Source: Clostridiales bacterium (GTDB lineage Bacteria; Bacillota; Clostridia; Christensenellales; Aristaeellaceae). Taken from it: a stretch of 9,908 bases of DNA. Shown here piece by piece: positions 1 through 6,294 of the stretch. The translations under genes and the position numbers were made by a program. How positions within the stretch are numbered: the first letter of the stretch is position 1; each line of letters begins with the position of its first letter. Location of the stretch: positions 1 through 9,908 of the forward strand of contig JALFHA010000013.1 in the NCBI GenBank assembly GCA_022776785.1. Direction: 5' to 3'. Under the pieces are notes generated by a model. The model made no database searches and had not been told where the DNA came from. It saw nothing but the letters and a program-made list of their open reading frames with translations.

Positions 1-50
1 CTCTGAAACTGCTTTTTCTTTTGAACAATAAGGGAACATTGGGCTGCCGC

Positions 51-134
51 CCAAACCTGCTTGAGGGATTTCATCCCTCAAACTCCCTTCTTCGCTTCGC
101 GCTTATATTCGAGCTTTTAAGTGCAAGACAGTAT
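51..134 (-). repeat. Left arm of a long inverted repeat flanking the locus
   Basis: Bases 51-127 are the exact reverse complement of 9768-9844 (77 of 77). Allowing one mismatch at 128, the match extends to 134 (83 of 84). It starts 7 bases beyond the fructokinase stop codon, so leftward transcripts run straight into it. It contains a perfect hairpin at 61-81 (TTGAGGGAT, 3-base loop, ATCCCTCAA). A second hairpin, TTGGGC-TGCC-GCCCAA at 39-54, overlaps its outer edge. The element ends do not form terminal inverted repeats of their own and no transposase is present, so it looks like a dispersed intergenic repeat rather than an IS end. Neither hairpin is followed by a T-run on the minus strand, so it is not a canonical terminator. 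The repeat is certain; its nature is not. Confidence 0.95.
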
Positions 135-141
135 GAAATCA

Positions 142-1116
142 TCACCGCAGGTCGTATGTTTCCTTCACGCAGGCGAGCACCTGCTCCATCGGCACGACGC
201 TGGAAATGCCGCCGTGCTTCTGCGTGGACAGGCTTGCGGCGCAGCAGGCAAAGCGCACGATTTCCGTCATCTCCGCGATGCTCAGCGCATCCGGCCGCTT
301 GCCGAGCGCAAGGAAGCGGCTCATGGCGCTGCCGCCGAAGATATCGCCCGCGCCGGTGGTGTCCACGACATGGATGCCCTTCGGGGAGCTGACCGTCGCC
401 GCGCCATTCCGGTTGGCAACGTGGCAGCCCTTCGGGCCGAGCGTGGCGTAGACGAGCGAGACGCCGTATTCACTGAGCAGCTTCTGCGCGCCGTCCTCCG
501 GCGAGAGGCCCCAGAGGAAGTCGATCTCCTCGTCGCTGATCTTCACGACGTCCGCCTGACGAAGGCTCCACTCGATCTGCGCGCGGGCCTCGTCCTCGCT
601 GCTCCAGAGGGGCTTGCGCAGGTTGGGATCGAGGCTGATGAGCTTGCCCTGCGCCTTGGCGCGGGCGACGGCGGCGCGCGTGGCGCTGCGCACGGGCTCG
701 TCCGTCAGGCTCAGCGTGCCGAAGTGGAAGACGCGGCAGTCGTCAACCAGCCCGGCGGCAAGCGCCTCCTGCTCGGTCAGGCGGGTGTCCGCGCCGGGCT
801 TGCGGGCGAAGCTGAACTCCCGGTTGCCGGTGTCGTCGAGCGTGACGAAGGCCAGCGTCGTGAATACGTCGCTATCCATGACGATGCCGCGGGTGTCGAT
901 GCCGCGGCTCTCCAGCGTCCCGACAAGCAGCCTGCCGAACGCATCCGCGCCGACCTTGCCGAGCATGGCGGTGGTGCAGCCGTAGGTTTGCAGCGCGGCA
1001 AGGAAGTTGCCGGGCGCGCCGCCGGGATTGGCGGCAAGGGTCGGATAGCCCGCCTCGTCCTTCGAGGCACAGGCGAAGTCGATGAGCAACTCGCCCAGAG
1101 CAACGACGTCGAACAT
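142..1116 (-). CDS. scrK: Fructokinase, PfkB/ribokinase family
   Basis: A 324-residue cytoplasmic sugar kinase, predicted to convert fructose and ATP to fructose 6-phosphate, which enters glycolysis. The N-terminus reads VALGELLIDF. A GGAPGN motif at residues 32-37 is typical of the substrate-binding PfkB signature. DPNLR lies at 163-167, and the C-terminal signature DTTGAGD ends at residue 258, the expected catalytic base. Length fits bacterial fructokinases (about 300-325). The start was chosen at 1116 because the Shine-Dalgarno AAGGAG (1126-1131) lies 9 bases upstream; the in-frame ATG at 1122 is only 3 bases from it, and the ATG at 1164 has no such site. It lies 156 bases downstream of the regulator on the same strand, with no convincing promoter between, so the two are probably co-transcribed. 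Both hydrolytic enzymes across the divergon would release its substrate. Other PfkB substrates cannot be excluded from sequence alone, but context favours fructose. Confidence 0.9.
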   Translation of the reverse strand: MFDVVALGELLIDFACASKDEAGYPTLAANPGGAPGNFLAALQTYGCTTAMLGKVGADAFGRLLVGTLESRGIDTRGIVMDSDVFTTLAFVTLDDTGNREFSFARKPGADTRLTEQEALAAGLVDDCRVFHFGTLSLTDEPVRSATRAAVARAKAQGKLISLDPNLRKPLWSSEDEARAQIEWSLRQADVVKISDEEIDFLWGLSPEDGAQKLLSEYGVSLVYATLGPKGCHVANRNGAATVSSPKGIHVVDTTGAGDIFGGSAMSRFLALGKRPDALSIAEMTEIVRFACCAASLSTQKHGGISSVVPMEQVLACVKETYDLR

Positions 1117-1138
1117 AAGCATACGCTCCTTTGAAAAT

Positions 1139-1159
1139 GGTTCTGGGATGATGAGAACC
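1139..1159 (-). other. Hairpin upstream of the fructokinase ribosome binding site
   Basis: A perfect 6-bp inverted repeat (GGTTCT / AGAACC) with a 9-base loop lies in the 156-base gap between the regulator stop and the fructokinase start, ending 7 bases before the Shine-Dalgarno AAGGAG on the minus strand. It could tune translation or mRNA processing of the second gene. The stem is short and the role is unproven. Nothing else in 1117-1272 looks functional: no good -35/-10 pair and no open frame with a ribosome binding site. Confidence 0.35.
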
Positions 1160-1272
1160 GGCATGAAGCCGCCCTATCATCGACAAAGGCTTGTAAATCC
1201 TGAGGCTCCGAGTCCCAGCCCGAAGCCTTGAGGAAGGATTCACATAACCAATAGAGGCTATTTGCATAGAGA

Positions 1273-2271
1273 TTATTTGACAGGCAGGGTGGTTCCGCCG
1301 TCGGCATAGGTGACGGGCAGGCAGATGAGCGAGGGGAGCCCCTTGAAATCGGGAGAGAGCACCATGCTCACGCAGGCCTCCGCGATGTCCGCGACGGGCT
1401 GCACGATGGTCGAGCAGACGTAGTCGAGATCGCCGAACATGCGGATGCCGTCAAAGCCGATGACCTGCACGTCCTCCGGCACGCGCAGCCCCATTTTTCG
1501 CAGGATGCCGATGATCTGATAGGCCACCGTGTCCGTGCCGCAGAACAGGCCGTCGAAGGTGAGGCGTCCGCCAACCATGTTGGCGCGCAGGAAGTTCCCG
1601 AACGAGGAGAATGGCATGCCATCGTCGAGCAGCAGGCACTCATAGGGCAGGCCCAGCTCCATGCAGCCGCTGATGAAGCCATCCTTGCGCTTGCTCGGCT
1701 CGTTGGTGAGCCGGGAGCCAATGCGCATGAACGCCACGCGCCTGCAGCCGCGTTTCTTCAGCTCATGCGCGGCCATTCTGCCGCCGGCGAAGTTGTCCGC
1801 CGCCACGCAGGGGACGGATACGCTGAAAAAGCGGTCGATGGTCACAAACGGGATGTCCTCCGGGATCTCCAGATGCGGGTTGTAGGTCAGCGCGATGACG
1901 CCGTCCGCGCGGTTCTGGCGCACCATCTGAATAAAATCCTGCTCGCGCTCCCGGTCGTACTCCGTGAAGCACAGGAGCATCTTGTAATTGCGCCGCTCCA
2001 GCGCCATGTTGATGTGATGCGTCAGCAGCGCGAAGTACGGCGTGATGGTGTTGGGCACGATGAAGGCGATGGTATTGGTTCGGTCGGTCTTGAGCGAACG
2101 CGCGCTGTTGTTGACCTGATAATTGAGCTTTTTGACCGCAGCCTCGACCTTCAGGCGGTAGCTCTCGCCCACGCTCTGGCCGTTGATAACCTTAGAAACC
2201 GTGCCCAGCGCCACGCCGGCCTCGCGGGCGACGTCGCTCATGGTCGCGGCAGTCTTTTTTTGATTGGACAA
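1273..2271 (-). CDS. LacI-family transcriptional regulator of the sugar locus
   Basis: A 332-residue repressor-type protein. The N-terminal helix-turn-helix is clear at residues 10-31 (MSDVAREAGVALGTVSKVIN), followed by a hinge-helix segment around NNSARSLKT (about 54-62). A periplasmic-binding-protein-like effector domain starts at about residue 68 (IAFIVPN) and runs to the C-terminus, with family landmarks such as ADGVIAL, DGLFCGTD and VPEDVQVIGFDG. The start is TTG at 2271-2269: GAGG of a GAGGTGAT Shine-Dalgarno (2275-2282) lies 7 bases upstream, while the next in-frame ATG (codon 11) has none. It is divergent from the transporter operon and upstream of the fructokinase on its own strand. 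By family behaviour it should bind palindromes with a central CG, and such a site (TGAAACGTTTCA) sits in the divergent promoter. The likely inducer is sucrose, fructose or a phosphorylated derivative; the sequence does not say which. Confidence 0.93.
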   Translation of the reverse strand: MSNQKKTAATMSDVAREAGVALGTVSKVINGQSVGESYRLKVEAAVKKLNYQVNNSARSLKTDRTNTIAFIVPNTITPYFALLTHHINMALERRNYKMLLCFTEYDREREQDFIQMVRQNRADGVIALTYNPHLEIPEDIPFVTIDRFFSVSVPCVAADNFAGGRMAAHELKKRGCRRVAFMRIGSRLTNEPSKRKDGFISGCMELGLPYECLLLDDGMPFSSFGNFLRANMVGGRLTFDGLFCGTDTVAYQIIGILRKMGLRVPEDVQVIGFDGIRMFGDLDYVCSTIVQPVADIAEACVSMVLSPDFKGLPSLICLPVTYADGGTTLPVK

Positions 2272-2274
2272 GGG

Positions 2275-2282
2275 ATCACCTC
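2275..2282 (-). promoter_or_regulatory. Shine-Dalgarno that decides the TTG start of the regulator
   Basis: On the minus strand GAGGTGAT is an almost complete match to the anti-Shine-Dalgarno of 16S rRNA. Its GAGG core lies 7 bases before the TTG codon at 2271-2269. This makes TTG the supported start, and it may keep translation of the repressor modest. Confidence 0.8.
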
Positions 2283-2322
2283 ACGATCAGCAGCAAAAGA
2301 GAAAAGCTGTATTCTTGCAGAA

Positions 2323-2351
2323 AGTATAGCAGTATTTCACCTGTTTGTAAA
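2323..2351 (-). promoter_or_regulatory. Promoter of the regulator-fructokinase unit
   Basis: On the minus strand a -35 box TTTACA (2346-2351) and a -10 box TATACT (2323-2328) are separated by 17 bases. A TGC immediately upstream of the -10 gives an extended -10. Transcription would start near 2316, leaving a leader of about 45 bases. The match to the housekeeping sigma consensus is 5 of 6 at both boxes. Confidence 0.8.
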
Positions 2352-2354
2352 GGC

Positions 2355-2366
2355 ATTTCATGAAAT
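2355..2366. promoter_or_regulatory. Palindrome next to the regulator promoter, possible second operator
   Basis: ATTTCATGAAAT is a perfect 12-bp palindrome lying 3 bases upstream of the -35 box of the leftward promoter. Its core TTTCATGAAA recurs exactly at 2563-2572, overlapping the main operator, and TTTCATGA occurs again at 2388-2395. It could be an autoregulatory site for the LacI protein, or for another factor. It lacks the central CG usual for LacI-family operators, so assignment is tentative. Confidence 0.45.
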
Positions 2367-2441
2367 AATATGAAAATCGCATTGTAATTTCATGATTGTG
2401 CAAAAAGATGCATCGGTGCGTGTTTTGTGAAATCGGGCAAA

Positions 2442-2452
2442 TGGTCAGACCA
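2442..2452. promoter_or_regulatory. GntR/FadR-like palindrome between the two promoters
   Basis: TGGTCAGACCA is a perfect odd palindrome (5-bp arms around one base). It fits the TnGTnnnACnA pattern known for the FadR subfamily of GntR regulators. It lies about 58 bases upstream of the rightward -35 box. No GntR gene is in the window, so any cognate regulator would be encoded elsewhere. A chance palindrome is possible. Confidence 0.3.
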
Positions 2453-2510
2453 ATTCCTCGGTTCGAGAGAAAAAGTGCTCAAAAAAATCGCGGAAATTTT
2501 CAAAATCCCC

Positions 2511-2539
2511 TTGACATGCTCATTGCACTGTGGTATCTT
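2511..2539 (+). promoter_or_regulatory. Promoter of the transporter and hydrolase operon
   Basis: A perfect -35 box TTGACA (2511-2516), a 17-base spacer and a -10 box TATCTT (2534-2539) preceded by an extended -10 TGG. Transcription should start near 2546, giving a leader of about 60 bases that contains the LacI-type operator. The near-consensus structure suggests a strong promoter controlled mainly by repression. Confidence 0.88.
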
Positions 2540-2555
2540 GTGCACAGACAGGTTG

Positions 2556-2567
2556 TGAAACGTTTCA
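2556..2567. promoter_or_regulatory. LacI-family operator
   Basis: TGAAACGTTTCA is a perfect 12-bp palindrome with the central CG typical of LacI-family operators. It starts about 10 bases downstream of the expected transcription start of the rightward operon and ends before the ribosome binding site. A bound repressor there would block promoter clearance or early elongation. The divergent regulator is the obvious candidate ligand. It is two bases shorter than a CcpA cre site, so direct catabolite control here is less likely. Confidence 0.8.
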
Positions 2568-2604
2568 TGAAAGACCAACGCAAGCGAAAAAGGGAGGGAT
2601 CCTC

Positions 2605-3531
2605 GTGAAAAACAGTGCCGCAGTCAAGGTACGCAGCGGCAGAAGCCTCAAGCGCAGGCTGGCGGACAACTGGCAGCTCTATCTGCTGCTGCTGGTGCCC
2701 GTCGTCATCACCATCATCTACAAGTACGGCCCGATGTACGGCATCCAGATCGCGTTCCGCGACTTCAAGCCGAGCCGTGGCATCACGGGCAGCAAGTGGG
2801 TGGGGCTCGACTGGTTCGTGCGGTTCTTCAGCTCGCCCAACTGCTGGCGCATGATTAAAAACACCGTGCTGCTGAGCCTGTACAGCCTGCTGTGGAGCTT
2901 CCCGGTGCCGATTATTCTGGCGCTGGCGCTCAATCAGCTCCGCTTCAAGGGTCTGAAGCGAACCGTGCAGACCGTGCTCTACGCGCCGCACTTCATCTCC
3001 ACGATGATTATCTGCGGCATGATCCGCATCTTCCTGAGCCCGTCCGGCGGCCTCATCAACCTGCTGCTGGGCACGAACATCGACTTCCTCTCCGAGAGCA
3101 GCATGTTCCGCACGATCTACATCTCCACGGGCATCTGGCAGGAGGCCGGGTGGGGCGCCATCATCTACATGGCGACGCTCTCCACGGTGGATACCTCGCT
3201 CTACGAGGCCGCGAAGGTGGACGGCGCGTCCGTCTTCCAGCGCATCCTGCACATCGACATCCCGGAGCTGCTGCCGATGGCGATTCTCCAGCTCATCCTC
3301 AGCGCCAGCAACCTGATGAACGTCGGCTTTGAGAAGGTTTACCTGCTGCAGACGGAGCTGAACAAGGCGGCCAGCGACATCATCGCGGTCTACGTCTACG
3401 AGCAGGGCATTCTCAACGCGAAGTACAGCTATTCGACGGCCATCGGCCTGTTCAACACGCTGGTGAACATCGCGCTGCTGTTCATCGTCACCCGCATCGC
3501 CCGCAAGGTCGCGGATTACAAGTTCATTTAA
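2605..3531 (+). CDS. Sugar ABC transporter permease, LplB-type
   Basis: A 308-residue inner-membrane permease of the MalF/LplB class, one half of the membrane channel of a carbohydrate importer. By eye there are six hydrophobic segments, near residues 25-40, 84-110, 124-144, 168-190, 221-240 and 278-297. The cytoplasmic EAA loop that contacts the ATPase reads EAAKVDGAS...IDIPELLP at 201-224. The motifs YGPMYGIQIAF (41-51) and GLDWF (67-71) are typical of the LplB/YteP group. The start is GTG at 2605, because GGGAGG (2592-2597) sits 7 bases upstream; the longer in-frame opening from 2530 overlaps the promoter -10 region and the operator and is rejected. It is the first gene of the operon, 17 bases before the second permease. 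No ABC ATPase lies nearby, so a shared MsmK-type ATPase from elsewhere is inferred. Substrate is inferred from neighbours. Confidence 0.93.
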   Translation: MKNSAAVKVRSGRSLKRRLADNWQLYLLLLVPVVITIIYKYGPMYGIQIAFRDFKPSRGITGSKWVGLDWFVRFFSSPNCWRMIKNTVLLSLYSLLWSFPVPIILALALNQLRFKGLKRTVQTVLYAPHFISTMIICGMIRIFLSPSGGLINLLLGTNIDFLSESSMFRTIYISTGIWQEAGWGAIIYMATLSTVDTSLYEAAKVDGASVFQRILHIDIPELLPMAILQLILSASNLMNVGFEKVYLLQTELNKAASDIIAVYVYEQGILNAKYSYSTAIGLFNTLVNIALLFIVTRIARKVADYKFI

Positions 3532-3548
3532 GAGGGAGGGAATCGAAG

Positions 3549-4454
3549 ATGATCGCTTCAAGAAAGCGCGGAAAGCTCGGCGGCCTGAGCGACAAGGCCA
3601 GCGATGTCGTGCTGGTGACGCTGTGCGTCATCATGCTGCTGATTGTGGCCTATCCGCTGTATTACATCCTCGTCGCGTCCTTCTCCAACCCCTACGACGT
3701 GTACGCGGGCAAGACATTCCTGCTGCCCAGCGGCTTTACCTTCGACGGCTACAAGGCGGTCTTTGCCGACGCGAACATCCTCTCCGGCTACGCCAACAGC
3801 ATCGTCTACACGGTGCTGGGCACGATCTTCTCCGTGGCGATGATCTACATGGTGGCCTATCCGCTCTCCGTGTCGGAGCTTCCGGGCAAAAAGGCGCTCT
3901 CCGTCTTCTTCCTGATTACCATGTACTTCGGCGGCGGCCTCATCCCGACCTACCTCATCGTCAAGGATACCGGCCTGATGGGCACGGTATGGGCGATGTT
4001 CGTCCCCGGCGGCGTGGCCGTCTCCAACATGATTATCGCCCGCAACTTCTTTGAAAACAGCATCCCCGGCTCGCTCAAGGAGGCGGCGGAGATCGACGGC
4101 GCGAGCAAGCTGACGATTTTCTTCAAAATCATCATCCCGCTCTCCCGCCCGATCATGGCGGTCATGGTGGTCTTCAGCATGGTGGCTTACTGGAACGACT
4201 GGTTCACCGCCCTCATCTATATGAAGGGCAGCCAGGCGCCGCTGCCGCTGGTGCTGCGCAACATCCTCATCAAGAGCTCTACCTCCGCGGCACAGGCAAG
4301 CATGATCTCCGGCGGCTATGCCGAGCTGAACAAGATGACGGAGATGATCAAGTTCGCCTCCATCATCGCGGCGGCTGCGCCGATGCTGGTCATCTATCCG
4401 TTCGTGCAGAAGTACTTTGAACAAGGTTTCATGGCTGGCGCTGTCAAGGGTTAA
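3549..4454 (+). CDS. Sugar ABC transporter permease, YtcP/MalG-type
   Basis: A 301-residue inner-membrane permease, the MalG-like partner of the preceding gene. About six hydrophobic segments are visible, the first at residues 20-44 and the last at 268-285. The EAA loop reads LKEAAEIDGASKLTIFFKIIIPLSRP at 176-201, with the conserved EAA...G...I.LP pattern. GGGLIPTYL (128-136) and the C-terminal FMAGAVKG are typical of the YtcP/LplC group. The start at 3549 has GGGAGGG (3534-3540) 8 bases upstream, and the gene is 17 bases from the first permease stop, so the two are tightly coupled. A 154-base gap with several hairpins separates it from the binding-protein gene. Confidence 0.93.
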   Translation: MIASRKRGKLGGLSDKASDVVLVTLCVIMLLIVAYPLYYILVASFSNPYDVYAGKTFLLPSGFTFDGYKAVFADANILSGYANSIVYTVLGTIFSVAMIYMVAYPLSVSELPGKKALSVFFLITMYFGGGLIPTYLIVKDTGLMGTVWAMFVPGGVAVSNMIIARNFFENSIPGSLKEAAEIDGASKLTIFFKIIIPLSRPIMAVMVVFSMVAYWNDWFTALIYMKGSQAPLPLVLRNILIKSSTSAAQASMISGGYAELNKMTEMIKFASIIAAAAPMLVIYPFVQKYFEQGFMAGAVKG

Positions 4455-4571
4455 GCGCCCCGTGGGCGCACCTGCTGCGCTTCGCCCTGCTCCTGACGGC
4501 ATCGCACGGGCAAAGCCCTCCGATGCCCTGCCTGAGCAATCCGACGGCCTTGCAATTCCAAACAAGGAATT
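4455..4571 (+). other. Linker with three RNA hairpins before the binding-protein gene
   Basis: The 154-base gap between the second permease and the binding protein holds three inverted repeats. The first, GCGCCC-CGT-GGGCGC (4455-4469), begins on the base after the permease stop. The second is composite, at 4498-4527: outer stem GGCATCG/CGATGCC enclosing inner stem GGGC-AAA-GCCC. The third, AATTCC/GGAATT (4554-4571), has a 6-base loop and is followed by a short T-run. None is a textbook terminator except weakly the last. They may stabilise the mRNA 3' end of the permeases or mark a processing site, letting the binding protein be made in excess. That role is inferred from similar importer operons. 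Confidence 0.55.
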
Positions 4572-4608
4572 TTTGAACGACCCCCGAAACAAAGAAAGGA
4601 GCTGTACC

Positions 4609-6219
4609 ATGAACCGAATTCTCAGAACCCTCGCTCTGTGCCTGCTGGCGCTTGCGCTGCTGGGCACCGCTTCCGCCATGGCGGAGCAGACCGATTTCAC
4701 CATCATCTCCGCCATCTCCGCGCTCTCCGGCGGCTATGCGGACAACCCTGTCCTCAATGCCATGCAGGAGCAGACTGGCATCAAAATCAACTGGGACTGC
4801 ATGAGTGACTCGCTCAGCGAGCAGGTCAACATCCGCATCGCGGGCAGCGACCTGCCGGACGCCTTCAACGGCGTGGGCTTCAACAACTATGACCTGCTGA
4901 CCTACGGCGAGGACGGCACGTTCATCGACCTGACGCCCTACATCACGCCGGAAATCATGCCCAACCTCAGCGCCATCCTCGAGGCGCACCCGGAGATCCG
5001 CGCGGCCATCACCATGAGCAACGGCGCGATCTACGGCCTGCCCGCGGGCGAGCAGATGGGCACCGCCGGTATCGGCAAGGAGGAGGACTACTCCATCTTC
5101 ACCATCCCGCAGTTCTCCATGATTAACAAGAAGTGGCTCGACGAGCTGGGCCTGCCCGTGCCGACCACGCTCGAGGAGCTGCACACCGCGCTGGTCGCCT
5201 TCAAGGAGAACGACATGAGCGCGAAGGTCTACGGCAACGCGGCTGGCAGCACCATCCCGATGAGCACCGGCTTTGATGAGTGGTGCTGGGGCCAGAACAT
5301 CTTCTACGCGGGCTTCGGCTTCACCAACTGGATCAACGACGTGTGCAACGACCTTGTGCTCACCGCTGACGGCACCGTAAACTTCGTCTGCGACGACGAC
5401 AACTACCGCGCTGCGCTGACCTACTTCCACGACTGGTTCGCCGAGGGCCTGATGGATAAGGAAATGTTCAGCCAGGATACCACGCAGCTGATGGCGAAGT
5501 GCGCTCAGGGCTATGTGGGCGTCTCCACCTGGTGGTACATCGAGGAGCTCATGGGCCCCTACGCTGCTGACTATGTGTTCCTGCCCGTGCTCACCGGCCC
5601 GGACGGCACCAGCAACGTCACCGTTCGTACCGGCGGCGCGATCAACGCGGGCAACCTGAGCATCACCAGCGAGTGCAAAAACCCCGAAAAGCTGCTTGCC
5701 TTCTACGATCTGTGGTATATTGGTGAGAATGTCATGCAGCTGCAGTATGGCCCCATCGATACCTACTTCACCGGCAAGGATGAGAACGGCGTGTGGCTGA
5801 GCATCACCGATGCCGAGAGCCGCGAGAAGTACGGCAAGAGCGCCGGCGAGCTGAAGGCTCAGCTTGAGGTGGCTGGCCCGAAGCTGATCCTCTCCAACTA
5901 CTACAGCGACGTGTTCAAGATGGAGGATCGCGCCATCGAGCGCCTGACCGACCTGTACGACTACTGGATGCCCTTCGTCAAGGATACGACCGTCTACCCG
6001 GTGGACTGCGTGTTCACGCCGGACGAGCTGGACACCATCGACATGTACCGCACCGACTTTGAGAACGCCGTCGCCGAGCAGGAGGCGCTGTGGATCAAGG
6101 ACGGCGGCCCGGACGACAAGGCTTGGGAGAAGTACATCAAGACCCTTGACCGCTGCGGCATGAACGAGCTGCTGGAGGTCTATCAGGCCGCCTACGACCG
6201 CTACGCCGAGGCGAAGTAA
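4609..6219 (+). CDS. Sugar ABC transporter substrate-binding protein (COG1653 / LplA-like)
   Basis: A 536-residue extracytoplasmic solute-binding protein expected to capture the sugar and deliver it to the two permeases. Residues 1-25 form a signal peptide (basic NRILR, hydrophobic core, cleavage site AMA before EQTDF). Typical family landmarks are DLPDAF (81-86), LTPYITPE (108-115), NGAIYGLPA (138-146) and INKKWLDELGLPVPTTLEEL (172-191). The aromatic stretch STWWY near 306-310 is of the kind that stacks on sugars. At over 500 residues it belongs to the longer LplA/LipO-like group rather than the roughly 400-residue MalE type. The start at 4609 has AAGGAG (4596-4601) 7 bases upstream; the frame opens back to 4417, but that extension has no ribosome binding site and would bury the signal peptide. 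Oddly, no lipobox cysteine follows the signal peptide; the only cysteine there (residue 11) is inside the hydrophobic core. Confidence 0.92.
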   Translation: MNRILRTLALCLLALALLGTASAMAEQTDFTIISAISALSGGYADNPVLNAMQEQTGIKINWDCMSDSLSEQVNIRIAGSDLPDAFNGVGFNNYDLLTYGEDGTFIDLTPYITPEIMPNLSAILEAHPEIRAAITMSNGAIYGLPAGEQMGTAGIGKEEDYSIFTIPQFSMINKKWLDELGLPVPTTLEELHTALVAFKENDMSAKVYGNAAGSTIPMSTGFDEWCWGQNIFYAGFGFTNWINDVCNDLVLTADGTVNFVCDDDNYRAALTYFHDWFAEGLMDKEMFSQDTTQLMAKCAQGYVGVSTWWYIEELMGPYAADYVFLPVLTGPDGTSNVTVRTGGAINAGNLSITSECKNPEKLLAFYDLWYIGENVMQLQYGPIDTYFTGKDENGVWLSITDAESREKYGKSAGELKAQLEVAGPKLILSNYYSDVFKMEDRAIERLTDLYDYWMPFVKDTTVYPVDCVFTPDELDTIDMYRTDFENAVAEQEALWIKDGGPDDKAWEKYIKTLDRCGMNELLEVYQAAYDRYAEAK

Positions 6220-6233
6220 ATCGGATATATATA

Positions 6234-6276
6234 CGCTGTCCCCTTTCCCCTCAGGGGAGAGGGGTACAGCGGTTTT
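6234..6276 (+). terminator. Strong hairpin between binding protein and GH32 genes, likely partial terminator
   Basis: CGCTGT (6234-6239) pairs with ACAGCG (6266-6271). Inside it CCCCTTTCCCC (6240-6250) pairs with GGGGAGAGGGG (6254-6264) over a TCA loop, giving about 17 bp with one G-U pair and one bulged T. It is followed by GTTTT (6272-6276) and then directly by the GH32 Shine-Dalgarno at 6278-6283. The stem is strong and the T-tract short, which suits incomplete termination: the binding protein would be made at a higher level than the enzymes behind it. It may also protect the 3' end of the upstream mRNA. Confidence 0.7.
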
Positions 6277-6294
6277 CAGGAGGATGGACAAACC

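Noticed and set aside
11..22. T-rich tract at the left edge as the tail of a terminator of a neighbouring gene
   Set aside because: The stem would lie outside the window, so it cannot be supported.
51..134. The flanking repeat as a transposon terminal inverted repeat, IS end or CRISPR unit
   Set aside because: No transposase or integrase gene, no target-site duplication that can be judged within the window, and only two widely spaced copies without spacers.
121..1134. A 337-codon plus-strand open frame antisense to the fructokinase
   Set aside because: Shadow of the fructokinase, whose PfkB motifs are complete on the minus strand; the frame begins inside the flanking repeat without a ribosome binding site.
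1117..1272. A separate promoter for the fructokinase
   Set aside because: The best candidate pair has a 15-base spacer and a poor -10, so co-transcription with the regulator is more likely.
2556..2569. CcpA cre site for catabolite repression
   Set aside because: The palindrome is 12 bp, while cre consensus needs 14 with the half-sites one base further from the central CG, so a local LacI-type operator fits better.
2530..2604. N-terminal extension of the first permease from an upstream in-frame GTG
   Set aside because: It would begin at the -10 box, upstream of the expected transcription start. The GTG at 2605 has an ideal Shine-Dalgarno.
4417..4608. Extension of the binding protein back into the end of the second permease
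   Set aside because: It would place 64 residues before a clear signal peptide and has no ribosome binding site; ATG 4609 has AAGGAG at ideal spacing.
2500..4715. Long minus-strand open frames antisense to the two permeases (2500-3561 and 3558-4715)
   Set aside because: Same codon-bias shadow effect; low-complexity charged translation and no ribosome binding sites, opposite genes with clear permease motifs.
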